Part shown: piece by piece, positions 24,841 through 34,122 of the stretch
Layout: the number at the start of each line of letters is the position of its first letter
How positions within the stretch are numbered: the stretch's first letter is position 1
NCBI GenBank assembly: GCA_015179045.1
Contig: WHUZ01000041.1
Location: 186,001-250,000, forward strand
Direction: 5' to 3'
Source: Kalaharituber pfeilii
Taxonomy: Eukaryota; Ascomycota; Pezizomycetes; Pezizales; Pezizaceae
DNA length: 64,000 bases
Translations under genes and position numbers: made by a program
The notes under the pieces: model-generated
What the model was told of the DNA's origin: nothing
The model's database searches: none
What the model saw: the letters and a program-made list of their open reading frames with translations, nothing else

Positions 24841-25061
24841 TGCAGCAGCTCGTATTTTCTGCCAAGGAGCTATGACCTGCTTTTGCAGTGCTATCTACTG
24901 GTATGTCCAATGAGATACAAAGTGTGATTCGATTTTGCCATGATTAGATGGTAAGTACTGCTTGCGGCATGTCTCTGAATTTGGCCTCGGGTGAGGAATG
25001 GACGGGTAACTAACTCAGGAAATACTCTAAGACTGTTCAATTCGCGCTGTGCTATCACAAG

Positions 25062-25229
25062 AAGCAACGAAGTGCCCAGTTTCTATTACTCGAACAATAG
25101 TAGCAACAGCTTAGCAGAAGCAGTTACAGCAGTGGTGGTAGCAGTTATTGCAGCAGTGATGGCAGCCAAGTGTGAAATGGAGTAGTCTAAGATGTATTAG
25201 TATTAGTGTGTCCGGTATAGCAAGGGTAG
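25062..25229 (+). mobile_element. solo right end of a pogo element
   Basis: The AGTCTAAGATGTATTAGTAT segment and the terminal TCCGGTATAGCAAGGGTAGACTG match the right end of the 19.6-23.0-kb pogo element, including a short GGTAGCAG run. A TA follows. The sister block at 39.9-40.4 kb lacks it and has other sequence there. Confidence 0.75.
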
Positions 25230-25410
25230 ACTGTATTGCACTATGCACACTGGATAGACGAAGTACGCTATTGTATGCAGCTCGAATGACAATCGCTTGT
25301 ATCGCTGCGCTGTGTGTTTGAATACCCAGGTCTTGGCATTGGACTAGCATGGGGGGATTACGCTAGAGAAGCATGTGGTCATTAAAAACAGCTGCACGTG
25401 ACACTGGGGA

Positions 25411-25508
25411 TATAAACGGATGAGTGCCCCCCAGCTGGCAGTTAACGTCAGTAACAAAATCTAGGACACGTCAATCCGCACCCTAAAACCTCCAACGATA
25501 TCGCAATT
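25411..25508 (+). promoter_or_regulatory. conserved TATA box and upstream region of CxxC gene copy 1
   Basis: GGGGATATAAACGGA puts a TATAAA 98 bp before the ATG. The same arrangement occurs in copy 2 (TATAAA at 40585, 100 bp before its ATG) and, weaker, in copy 3 (TTAATAAACGGA). CAGCTGGCA and ACGTCAGT between TATA and ATG are conserved in all three copies. Confidence 0.55.
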
Positions 25509-25988
25509 ATGGACGTCAGCAAAATCGACAGCCTGAATGGCATGAAGCACACCGACGCTGGCTCAACCGCACTTGGTCTTTCCGTGCCTGTGTTTGACGG
25601 GGCTTATCATAAATGGCTCCTAACGGGTGAAGAATTATCACATATCGCTGAAATGTTGAACGTTGATTGTAAGCCATTCATTTCCTTTCCTTCATTCATG
25701 CACTTACCATAGGATACTGATTGACTTTCACTATCAGCATCGGTTATCATCAAAGAGGGCAACATTATGAACCGCGAGCGCACTGCATGCAAATCATGTG
25801 GTAAATTCTCTGGACTAGATGACTTGGTGCACAATGCCCTTGCACTGGGAATTCACACCCCTAAGTTTATCCTCCATGTTCTCCAGAATGAGCCTCAAAA
25901 TCAGAGTCCTGGGCATGAGATTCAATGCTCCAAGTGTGGTGAGATATTTGATGGGTCATTTTGGTGGATTCCTGGCAGTGATTGGTAA
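25509..25988 (+). CDS. small CxxC/CxxC protein, copy 1 (two exons)
   Basis: Exons 25509-25668 and 25738-25988 with a 69-nt GT-AG intron (GTAAGC ... CTATCAG; TACTGATTGAC upstream of the acceptor is a plausible branch site). Splicing gives 136 residues in one frame. Residues 1-54 hold a conserved LGLSVPVFDGAYHKW segment and an acidic helix; C71-x2-C74-G and C117-x2-C120-G could bind one zinc ion, separated by about 42 residues with a predicted helix (LDDLVHNALALGIHTPKFIL). No signal peptide or membrane segment. I do not recognise the family. A possible second intron (GTGAGAT ... CGGTAG, 61 nt) would replace the last 18 or so residues by an acidic Cys-containing tail. Copies 2 and 3 support the gene. 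Confidence 0.8.
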
Positions 25989-26680
25989 TCATTCGGTAGA
26001 GGAAGATGACTCGGGTTGTTTGATGGATGAACGTTGCGTATAAATATGGTAACTGCTTCAATATTGAGGGTTTTATGAGTTTGCATGCAGTTATAGTCAC
26101 AGAATATGATTTAGGTACTCTCAATCTACAAGGACCTTTCGTGTACTTGCTTGTAATACGTATCCGCGGCCAGTGGAAGTTTACATGTATGTTGCTGTAC
26201 ACTAATTCGAATAGTAAATTATGCAGAATGTAAGCATGAAGCCACATTCTCCTGCTTGGTATTCAAAGTTGAACAGTACAAACCATGGAAAGCTGAGAAG
26301 AGGCTTTCTCAGTCTAGTGGGCCAGCCGATGGTGTACTATGCAGGCACGTGAGGAAAGCATATTGGATAGAGTAGTCCGGCTGGCATATACGGACAGCTT
26401 AGCCTGATGACGCTACAGGACTGCACATATCAACTCATGTCTTGATAGTTTTACTTGCTGTTATCTTTTCTTCCTTTCTGGACGTCTCCGCCAGCATGAG
26501 ATTCTACATCCCACTCAGCCACTTCCCCTGTTTCTGCTCAGTTTTCCAGCAGCCTTTCAGTGGAGGACTAGTAAGAGCAGGCAACTGCCGCGCTCACAGA
26601 ATTGCACTTCTATGCTTCTCACCTTTCTAGCGACCTAGAAAGCCATTTCTTTGAACTATTTTCTTCGATCTAGGAATTGC
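25989..26680 (+). repeat. 3' part of the duplicated gene block
   Basis: Sequence from the stop codon to about 26640 is shared with copy 2 (41165-41745) and, more diverged, with copy 3 (about 52800-53400, inverted). Alternative frames across the stop (25819-26043 +) stay open in all copies, which is what suggests a second intron. No other gene is convincing here. Confidence 0.65.
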
Positions 26681-26755
26681 GTAATGTTGATGACTAATCA
26701 TGAATATGTACCTATTTGTACGGCACCAGAAGCTTACCAGTATACTGTGAGCACC

Positions 26756-26830
26756 CAGAATGTTACGGGTTCACCGCGACCGTAGTGTGGGCGGCCGGTG
26801 GAGCATGCGAAAAATGCCCGTAACACAGAA
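26756..26830. mobile_element. 65-bp LTR remnant with 5-bp TSD
   Basis: TGTTACGGG ... CCCGTAACA (26761-26825) flanked by CAGAA on both sides (26756-26760 and 26826-26830). The ends match the TGTTACGG LTR family but only about 65 bp remain between them, so it is either an extreme internal deletion of a solo LTR or a very small related element. Confidence 0.75.
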
Positions 26831-27877
26831 ATGCCTCGTCTTACACTATGGTACAAAAATCACTATGGCGGGGAGTAAAGCGTACCCTTCTGCGGGGAGT
26901 AGCGGGGATATTTTTTTTTTTTTTTTTTTTTTTTAATATCATTGATCGCATGCCGCCCTGAGGGCTATTGCGATATATTAAGTACATAGGAGATATAGAA
27001 AAGATATCTGGAAATCAAACATCAAGCCTGAGGTAAAAAGAAACGAAACGGTGCCTGATTCCCTCAATTCACAAGGTTCCTTAATGCTGCACCCATTCCA
27101 TCAACTCCGCCAGCGGGTCCCTTCCGCCCTCACCCCCCGGCCACTTGTTTCTCCATGTTCAGCACCTCTCCCAGATGTGCGGCGTCGTCTCTTCCTCCTC
27201 TCCGCACCATGTGCACTCCGGTCCGTTTGCCTTGCCTATCCTGAATCGCCATCGTCGAAGGCCTTTCCCACCTAGGAGGCCCGCCAGCGTTCCTACCCTA
27301 TGACCCAGTCTTTGCAGAGGTCTGTAACTCAGGCCCAGTATGTTCCTCTCCTCCGCTCTTCATGCTCTTGCGTGTTGGCAGATGCCGGCCTCTGTTACCA
27401 TCTCGTCCTGGTATTGTAGGAAAACACCGATCCTAGCTGCTATGTCTTTTTTTTTTTTTTTTATATAAATATATATATATATATATCATTATACGCATGC
27501 CGCCCTGAGGGCTATGGCGATTTAGGTAAATGGAAGATAAAGGAGATGGGATAAGGAAAAATAGAGCATGGTGTACCGCCCGTCCTCTCCTGTCCGTCAT
27601 GAAATAGTGAGATAGTGATAGTGAGATAAAATAAGAAAAGGAAAAGGGGAGATGGGGTCCTCTGCATGTCCATCGCTCAGGTTAATTTTCCAAATGCCTC
27701 ATTAGTGTCAGTAGGGGGTCCTTGTCGCTGTCGGTGCCCTTTGGGGGGGTCATGATGTCGCCTCTGCCCCCGGCCAGACCCCTTTACACACTTTGCATTC
27801 CGCCAGTAGGTGCGCCGTTGTCTCCTCCCGTTCTCCGCACCACCTACATTCTAGGCCGTCCGCTTTTCCTATTTTGA

Positions 27878-27962
27878 ATCTCTAAGCTCATCGTCATAGC
27901 CCATAGGGCGGCACGCGATCACTGATATATATATATATAAAAAAAAAAAAATCTCTAGGCTC
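27878..27962 (+). mobile_element. tail-only LINE family A insertion (third layer)
   Basis: ATCTCTAAGCTC (27878-27889) and ATCTCTAGGCTC (27951-27962) flank ATCGTCATAGCCC ... GCGATCACTGATAT plus A13, in the opposite orientation to its host LINE. Confidence 0.85.
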
Positions 27963-28070
27963 GTAGACCCTTCTCCCCTAGGAGTCCAGCCAATGTGCTC
28001 ACGTAGTGTCCTAGCCGCTGTAGCGGGCTGTAGCTCAGGCACAGGCACCTCCTCTCCTCCGCTCTTCGGG

Positions 28071-28132
28071 TTTTCGCTGCTTTTTTTTTTTTTTTTTTTT
28101 TATATCATTAATCGCATACCGCCCTTTTCGCT
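28071..28132 (-). mobile_element. 46-bp tail-only LINE family A insertion (third layer)
   Basis: TTTTCGCT at 28071-28078 and 28125-28132 flanks about 20 T and TATATCATTAATCGCATACC ... GCCC; the tail itself is cut in the middle of its stem. One of the shortest LINE insertions in the window. Confidence 0.8.
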
Positions 28133-28264
28133 CTTGTCTCATCCCAGGTTCTGTGACTATTTCGTCCTGGTATTGGAGACATGTGCCGATTTTGGCCACC
28201 TTGTCAGCCTTCACGTTGCCTGGTAGTCCTTGACTGCTATGTCGGACTCTTCGTTGCCCCTTAT

Positions 28265-28344
28265 GCCTTTGTGTTGCCCTGCCTTGGCGAACAGCTGCAT
28301 GCGGGGTCACGTGAATCAAAAAAAAAAAAAAAAAGCCTTTGTGT
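28265..28344 (+). mobile_element. tail-only LINE family B insertion inside a LINE A
   Basis: GCCTTTGTGT at 28265-28274 and 28335-28344 flanks CCCTGCCTTGGCG ... GGGGTCACGTGAATC and poly(A). It breaks the RNase H frame of the outer LINE just after WVKGHKG. Confidence 0.9.
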
Positions 28345-28626
28345 CCCTTGACCCACATCACAGCCACGTCCAGGTCCCGTCGGGATGCCCTACCCTCCCA
28401 TGCTTTTCCAACCATGTTCGTGGCGCCATCGGAGGTTGGCTTGCCCTCTGTAATTTGTTGATGGCTACTTGAGAGTCTGAAATTATCAGTAGCTCGTTGT
28501 TTTCGGTGCCCAGGACCTCTGCCATTGCTGCCAGCTCCGCGTCGTTCACGGTTGCCCTGGTTCCCATGTAGATGGAGGTGCTGGTGAGTAGCGGGGATTA
28601 AGTCGTTCCGTCTAACTTCGACAATC

Positions 28627-28704
28627 AAACGTGCAGTTTTTTTTTTCTTTAATATAATTAATCGCGTGCCGCTCTATGGGCTATGGCGATGAAAACGTGC
28701 AGTT
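28627..28704 (-). mobile_element. tail-only LINE family A insertion
   Basis: AAACGTGCAGTT at 28627-28638 and 28693-28704 flanks poly(T) and the reverse tail TAATTAATCGCGTGCC ... GGCGAT. Confidence 0.9.
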
Positions 28705-29038
28705 GTGCATACAAATATACTCTCTGCCACTTTATGTAAGGTGAGTAAAAAGGTGCACCTCAAATGTGCATAGGAATGGGTGCCCCTACGTGGAGTGCAA
28801 ATGTACCCTGTATCATTTGAATCTCCAGTTCCCTCAACACCACACTATGAACTTATCACCCAGCCTTGGCATGTTCAGCAGAAACCTGATTGGGAGGTGA
28901 CCACGTGACTATTAGCTTTCTCTAGATACAGTGGGTTCTGAGTCATGGGTCAGTCAAAGTTGCGATACAGATTCCCCATTTCGAAGCAAATCTTCAATCT
29001 GAATTATAATCACGCAGCGTATATACTGCATTACCAAT
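28705..29038. other. no recognisable feature
   Basis: About 330 bp between LINE insertions; nothing recognised. Confidence 0.4.
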
Positions 29039-29264
29039 CTTTTTTTTTTTCCTTTCAAATATCAGTACTCGCATACCGCCCTAAGGGCTATGGCGAGGTA
29101 TTTAGTTACATAGGAAATAAAAGGAAATAAAATAAAATAACTAATTAACATGTAGATGCCCACGGTTCTCTCTGGTGATGTGGGTGATGTAAAACCAGTC
29201 AGCATGATCGGGGGCCTTGTCCTCCTCCTCTCGTCCTCTGCCCCATTCATACTGGTGCACTCGA

Positions 29265-30159
29265 CCAACGTCCTCTGGGGCTAAGCCCCATCACCTACAT
29301 AGAATCGCCTCCCGTGCAGCCCACCACGGAAGAGCTGGGATTCAGCACCATCACCACCTGCTCAGAAGAGCCATCCACGGAGCAGATTCCTGGAACCACG
29401 CCGGTGCCCACTCCAGGGCCTCCAAACACCAGGAAGCGGAAAGGCAGAACGGCGTCCGTCACTGACCCGTACGCCTTCAAGCGACAGCTCGACGACAAAG
29501 AGGCAAAGAAAATTGCCACAGCACCTGTGGTCACCCAAGACAGCCCCCCGCTGCATCAGTCGTCAAAATCCCCACCAAACCCACTTCCGGCACCCCCCCA
29601 TCTGGGGCAAAAGAAGTGACGAGGAGAAAAACCCTGATCTTCCCCCCAACAAAGCCAGCCAAGCCCTCCCCCGCCACCAACACCTCAAGGTACGGCATGG
29701 TGGTTCATGGCATAGCCCTGAGGAAGAACTTAGGGAACGTCCAAAAAGGGCTGGAATCAGCCAACAAAGACCTGGGAAAAATCTCTGGGATCCGGTGGTT
29801 GAGGAAAAAGGAGATCCTCGTGGAGGAGGGGAAGCTCACCAGCTCGGTAGTGGTGTACCTCGAGGAACGGATTGAACCAACACTGGGCAGAGTGAGACTG
29901 GGAGAGAAATGGTTAAAGTCGTGTGAGTATAAATGGGACAGGAGACGGACTTGAACCTTTTCTTTTCATAAGCATGTAATACAGAAACAATCACAGGCAA
30001 TATCTTTTCTTTTTCTGCAGTATATTGTTGCTTCCCTACCATACAGGAGGATCCGGGGCTCTCTACTATACTCTTTTCTCTCCTTTATTTCATATGTAAC
30101 TAAACATCGCCATACCCCTTGGGGCAGCACGCGATTAATGATATAAAGCCAACGTCCTC
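29265..30159 (+). mobile_element. ORF1-only LINE family A derivative, 873 bp, nested
   Basis: Insert 29276-30148 between CCAACGTCCTC repeats (29265-29275 and 30149-30159), opposite to its host. It carries the C-terminal part of ORF1, a 3' UTR of about 150 bp (ending TTTCATATGTAACTAAACA) and the family-A tail, with no ORF2 between. Confidence 0.9.
29314..29954 (+). pseudogene. LINE ORF1 (gag-like) C-terminal part, frameshifted
   Basis: Two frames: 29314-29619 (Pro/Thr/Ser-rich linker with an RKRKG basic patch) and 29616-29954, joined by a frameshift near 29616. The second holds the conserved ORF1 C-terminal block: G-M-V-V-H-G-I-A-L-R-K, I-S-G-I-R-W-L-R-K-K, T-S-S-V-V-V-Y-L-E-E, V-R-L-G-E-K-W-L and the terminal Y-K-W-D-R-R-R. 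This block recurs at 31.5, 43.2, 45.0, 54.2 and 59.1 kb. It is likely the nucleic-acid-binding part of the LINE particle protein (inference). Confidence 0.75.
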
Positions 30160-30426
30160 CGAGCCTCACTTTCCCGACCTCGGTAGTCTTTTCCAAGTAT
30201 ACTACCGCTGAACCTGCAGTTTTCCCTCGCCAATCAGGATGTCATCCTAAGCCACCGGATCCCGGTCGTCTTTCCTAACCCTTGTTGTCACACTCCAACC
30301 ATCTCCGGACCTTCCCTAAGTCCTTTCTCAGGGCTGTTCCATGTACGATGATGCCAGCTTTGGAGGTGGTGATGGCATCGGGGGTGGATGGTGGGGGGGG
30401 CTTGGTCGTTTAGGGGCGGGTGGTTT

Positions 30427-30508
30427 CTGGGCTTTTTTTTTATTTTTATTTTTTTTTTTATATATATCAGTACTCGCGTGCCGCCCTAAGGGCTATGGCT
30501 GGGTTTTT
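30427..30508 (-). mobile_element. tail-only LINE family A insertion
   Basis: Interrupted poly(T) and the reverse tail (AGTACTCGCGTGCCGCCC ... GGCTATGGC) between TGGGCTTTTT and TGGGTTTTT. Confidence 0.75.
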
Positions 30509-30520
30509 GGGTGGGCGCGG

Positions 30521-31258
30521 GGCCCAGAGTGCTATATATGTTCGGGACCAGCCATCTTATTTGGGCCACTTAGGACTAGCCTGGATAGTCATGAGTGGCC
30601 CAGTCTACATATGAGTGACCCAGGCCAGTCAGTAACTGGGCTACTCATCACTGTGATGAGCCACTGATCAATTTACAAGGATTCAAGACCAAAAACGAGC
30701 CAAGATGCATAATTAGATACATGAGTACAGATGTTGCTGCTTTACAGTATATGGTTTCTTAACTGACATGCAGTTTTTCTTCTCTTCAAATGGTTGGTTA
30801 CCATACTAATATGTATAGTGCTAGAAACATCGCTCCATTTATATGATTTCTTAACTGACATGAATAGTACTCTACACATCATCATTTTCCTCTTAATGCA
30901 CCTAATCAAGAATGGACAGGAACAGTTACCTGAGGGTAAGTTGCCAACTTGAGTAGTGTCATATTGAGACAAAAGTTTTCCATACTGCAATACGAAATTC
31001 TAATTGATGCCAACGACAGATCATTGAAGTGGAGAGGTTGCTAGTTCTGCTGCTTGAACCTCGGATGTGACTAGTGAAGATATCTTATAAGTACTATATA
31101 ATGGCGATTCAAGCGTCCAAACCAGGTTTGTAAAAGATGTTGATCAGGAGTGAGACTTGCTGACAATACAACAAAGACTAGAGGTAACGTTTCAAATTCT
31201 TGTTAAATATCTGGACCGAAAGGGCTCAACAGGCTGAGGAGGTATCTTGAAAAGGCAA
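30521..31258. other. spacer with a possible transposon end
   Basis: From 30538 TGTTCGGGACCAGCCAT and several GGCCCA/TGGGCC motifs resemble, in reverse, the sequence ending near 42109. It may be one terminus of a DNA-element family, but no partner end in proper orientation and distance was found. The remainder is AT-rich and unrecognised. Confidence 0.35.
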
Positions 31259-31615
31259 TTTTTTTTTTTTTTTTTTTTTTTTTAATATCAATTTGCCCTA
31301 TGGGCTATGGCGAGGGTTTATTTAAACAGAAAGGAAAAGAAAATTAGCTAAATACATGTGGTGGTCGCGTACTCATAAGTGGTGTGAGGGGAAGGACAGT
31401 ATCATCCGAACCGATACGAGAGAGAACAGCCTATCTTTGTCTTCTGTTCCACTCGTACTGACAGGCTCTCAACCATCTTCCGCCTAGTCTGACCCTGTCT
31501 ACTTGCACTGTGTCCTCCGTGTACACAACTACCGAACTTGTCAACTTTCCTTTCTCCCTCAGCGTTGTCACGCCATGGTGGAGTCTCCCCCGTCACCTCC
31601 CGGGGTGAGTCTTGG
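31259..31615 (-). mobile_element. ORF1-only LINE family A derivative (5'-truncated)
   Basis: Poly(T) 31259-31283, a shortened tail (TTGCCCTATGGGCTATGGCGAG), about 150 bp of 3' UTR, then on the minus strand the ORF1 C-terminal block: L-T-S-S-V-V-V-Y-T-E-D, V-D-R-V-R-L-G-G-R-W-L, Y-E-W-N-R-R-Q-R. No ORF2 lies between. I did not find a target-site duplication. Confidence 0.75.
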
Positions 31616-32049
31616 TCTCGTTTCTGACTCTTAAGGCTGAAACGGCCTTATATACCCCTTTCAGGGCCACTATGCGGATTGCGCCTTTGCACCTTAAGCC
31701 CCTTCGCTAAGCTTCCGCTCCCTTCAGAACCAACTGCCGATAACTACACCTGCCGAGTTGCAGTCCATGCCCTCACCTATGCCCAGTGGCATTTCGACCC
31801 TTAGGCCCCCACAGGATTCGAAGCACAGGTTTTCAACATTTCATGACTAGTGGTTCTGTAGCATAGTGGTGAGTGGTGATCCCGAAGCTTTGAGCATTGA
31901 AACCGCTGGGACCGACACCGGCTTTAGAACCGTCCTGTCGAGCCCTCTAAGCCCCTACAGCTTAGAGACTGCCGCCTAGAAGTTTTCAGGCTTCCTTCCG
32001 GCTACCAAGGCTAGTCCACTGCTAGATCAAACTTGTAGCTTTCCACTGG
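31616..32049. other. unrecognised, with a tRNA-like 80-nt segment
   Basis: 31852-31931 starts GGTTCTG and ends TAGAACC (7-bp acceptor-like pairing), has an A-box-like TAGCATAGTGG and a 5-bp T-arm-like pairing GCTGG/CCGGC, but I could not draw good D and anticodon arms. It could be a decayed tRNA or a tRNA-derived SINE head. Nothing else is recognised. Confidence 0.25.
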
Positions 32050-32417
32050 TAGTGAGCGGCACGAGCTAGCTCGAGCCGAGCTGGAGGGTGAGCTCGAGCC
32101 AGCTCGTGGGTGAGTGAGCTCGGCTCGAGCCGAGCTCGTCAAATAGAAGGTGGGCTCGAGCCAGGGAGCCTTGATTACATGATATTGATAACTAATCTAA
32201 ACTATTCTACAGCTTCATCCTCCTCACCGCTATCCGCTAAATTCAGTATTTCTTCTACATTTACTCCTGCTGCAAGTTTATGAAAGCCTACGCTGGCTGA
32301 GCATTTTAGTGAGCTGTCAAGAGAAACACTAGCGTGATCTTGGCTGTCTTAAGCTCGAGCCAGAGCTAGAGCTCATGCCAGGCCAGCTCGAGCTGGCTCG
32401 GCTCGTGCCGCTCACTA
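32050..32417. mobile_element. hAT-like MITE, TAGTGAGCGG family, copy 2
   Basis: Inverted ends TAGTGAGCGGCACGAGC. Flanks CTTTCCACTGG and CTTTCCAGG suggest an 8-bp-type duplication with a small change. Subterminal GAGCTCGAGCC-type repeats as in copy 3. Confidence 0.8.
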
Positions 32418-33185
32418 CTTTCCAGGCCCTCAAGGATGATCGCCATGGCAGGACCCCTGGGTCTGCACCCTTGAAGCCCGGAGGCAGGCTTATCTAACTA
32501 CTTCTTCCGCCGCCACCTCTACAAACGAAAATCTCACCCCCTCTCCGCCACGCCTTCCCGTGGCACTGAAAATAGCTACATCAAGCCTCCGCACGCCACC
32601 TTCGAACAAACGAAATAACGCCCCCTCCCCTTCTCATATTCTTAGCACCCTAAAAAACTCCTCCAGCACGTCGATTTCCTCCCCGTTCTCCTGCCGTTCC
32701 ACCCACTTCCTTCTGTCTATATCCAACCACTCCCCCCACCCTTCCAGATATATCACCTCTTCACACCTGAATGCCAGGTGGTCCGCCGTTTGTTTCTGCC
32801 CACACCTACACACACTTCTCTCTGCCACTTTCCCTATTTTCACCTCCCACTCCTTACCCATCCCCTTCCCCGTTCTCAGTCTTGTAAAGGTGGTAGCTGC
32901 TCCCCTGCTCCACCCCATCACCGCACCCCCTCTGAAGCCTGGCTCCCTTCTCTCCACTGCGCGCAGTCTCCTCCACTTCTGCCGCAGCCCCCCTTCGGTC
33001 ACCACTGACCTTCCTATCTCTTTTTGCCTTGAGGTCTGCCACCTCATTGCTTGCGATGCCAATATGAGCTTAGCACAAGACAAAATCAAAAGGTCTTCTC
33101 CTCCTAGGTCTCCAGAAACAGAAACAGATGAAATGAAATGACGAAAACGGTTCCTTCGATTCCTCCTCTTCCTAGCCTTCCTTGA
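32418..33185 (-). pseudogene. LINE family B ORF2 C-terminal fragment
   Basis: The minus-strand frame ending at 32634 and its continuation resemble the end of the 54.4-56.8-kb LINE: A-V-M-G-W-S-R, F-T-R-L-R-T-G-K-G, the knuckle C-R-C-G-Q-K-Q-T-A-D-H-L-A-F-R-C and E-N-G-E-E-I-D-V-L-E-E-F-F. The remnant ends in CGCCATGGCAGG near 32440 without poly(T). It abuts copia sequence at about 33186. Confidence 0.75.
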
Positions 33186-33748
33186 GGTACCCAATTCCGA
33201 AAGGAGAGCGGAACAATTGATCAGCTATCTCACAATGACAGCCAATAGAGGTATTGTGCTCCAGGCTTTAGATCCCACCATCAAAGTGTTCTGTGACGCG
33301 GGAGAAGAAAACTTAGAGGAGAAGCCCACCACTGGGATAGTGGTCATGACCGGGAAATCACCCCTTGGATGGACAGCAGAAAAACAGCCCAACATAGTGC
33401 TGTCATCAACAGAATCGGAATATGTGGCCTTGTCCTCTGCCGCGCAATCGGGGTTGTGGTTCGGCAAGGTTTTGGAATTTATGGGCTACCACCAGTGCCA
33501 GCCGGCGCTGGTCACGGACTGTGAAGGGGCCGCAAAGTTAGCCAAGCACACGGATTTCTACAAAAGGACAAAGCACATACGAAGGCGTTACCACTTCGTG
33601 CGGGAATGCATTGATGCATTGAGATGAGAAGGGGGAGCTGACCGTGGAATGGGTGGAGGGGAAGGAGAATCCTGCTGATATGCTAACCAAACCTGTCACA
33701 GGAGCGAGGTTCTTATATTTGAGGAAGAAGTGTAGAATGACGGACTAG
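33186..33748 (+). pseudogene. copia (Ty1) RNase H, frameshifted 3' end of pol
   Basis: 33217-33627 is an open frame typical of the end of copia pol: V-F-C-D-A-G, TTGIVVMTGKSPLGW, N-I-V-L-S-S-T-E-S-E-Y-V-A-L-S, D-C-E-G-A-A-K-L-A-K and the K-R-T-K-H-I-R-R-R-Y-H-F-V-R-E motif. A frameshift follows; the next frame gives E-W-V-E-G-K-E-N-P-A-D-M-L-T-K-P and stops at 33748. It is the normal pol terminus, but broken, and the 5' part is missing. Confidence 0.85.
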
Positions 33749-33861
33749 ACTGTTGGAATGAGTGGGTGTCGCCATGTTGGAATGATTGGGTATCACCATG
33801 GATGGGGATTATGGGAATGGAAATGCACTGGGGAAGAGATGAGGCGCTAGATCACGGGGGG

Positions 33862-34122
33862 TGTTGGAGAAACGTTAATCTAGCCCCTCGCCCATGCATG
33901 AGGCTTATACGAGTCGGAGGAATTGTTGTGCCGTCGGATGGATTGTGAGTGCGACGGAGGCATGGTTGGACCGATAGGGAGAACTGTGGAGGGGCCTTCA
34001 GCCGTTGTGCGGGTATATGTATGGGTTGACTTCTCATTTCTGTTTTAATCATTATTATGTTGAACATGGATAGTTGCTATTGAATGCAGTATTATTCCTG
34101 TCATAGCAACGTGAAATTTACA
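33862..34122 (+). mobile_element. copia 3' LTR
   Basis: Preceded by a purine run ATCACGGGGGG, it starts TGTTGGAGAAACG and ends GAAATTTACA, about 110 bp after the pol stop. Both ends fit a copia LTR of 261 bp. It directly joins gypsy gag sequence on the right. The 5' LTR is not in the window. Confidence 0.65.

Larger units (their letters stand above)
27437..28243 (-). mobile_element. inner LINE family A copy nested in the outer one
   Basis: Insert 27447-28233 between CTGCTATGTC repeats (27437-27446 and 28234-28243). Minus-strand coding starts at GLPGNVKADKVAKIGT, continues with YQDEIVTEPGMRQE and ends with FKIGKADGLECRWCGE and H-L-L-A-E-C. Two tail-only insertions (27890-27950 and 28079-28124) break it. 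The tail lies next to an (AT)n-extended poly(T). Confidence 0.9.
26897..28598 (-). mobile_element. outer LINE family A copy, host of nested insertions
   Basis: Insert 26910-28585 between GAGTAGCGGGGAT repeats (26897-26909 and 28586-28598). On the minus strand it begins within RNase H (AELAAMAEVL, LLIISDSQVAINKL, AVMWVKGHKG), is broken at 28275-28334 by a family-B tail and at 27447-28233 by another family-A LINE, and resumes with AARIGVFLQYQDEMVTEAGI, SYRPLQRLGHRVGTLAGLL and the knuckle C-T-W-C-G ... H-I-W-E-R-C before a premature stop. The tail is ATCGC...GCGAT subtype. Confidence 0.9.
29039..30520 (-). mobile_element. ORF1-only LINE family A derivative (host copy)
   Basis: The 3' end is the poly(T) and reverse tail at 29039-29094 (CTCGC...GCGAG subtype). 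Upstream on the minus strand, after about 150 bp, is the end of ORF1 rather than ORF2. Removing the 29276-30148 insertion joins VVYLEKTTEVGKVRLGGRW to the terminal residues. Farther 5' are the T-G-I-R-W-L-R core and a Pro/His-rich segment, interrupted by a tail-only insertion at 30437-30499. The 5' limit is approximate. Confidence 0.75.

Noticed and set aside
28035..28628. 197-codon minus-strand frame containing a Lys run and a Phe run
   Set aside because: It runs through poly(T)/poly(A) of nested tail insertions; it is several LINE pieces, not one gene.
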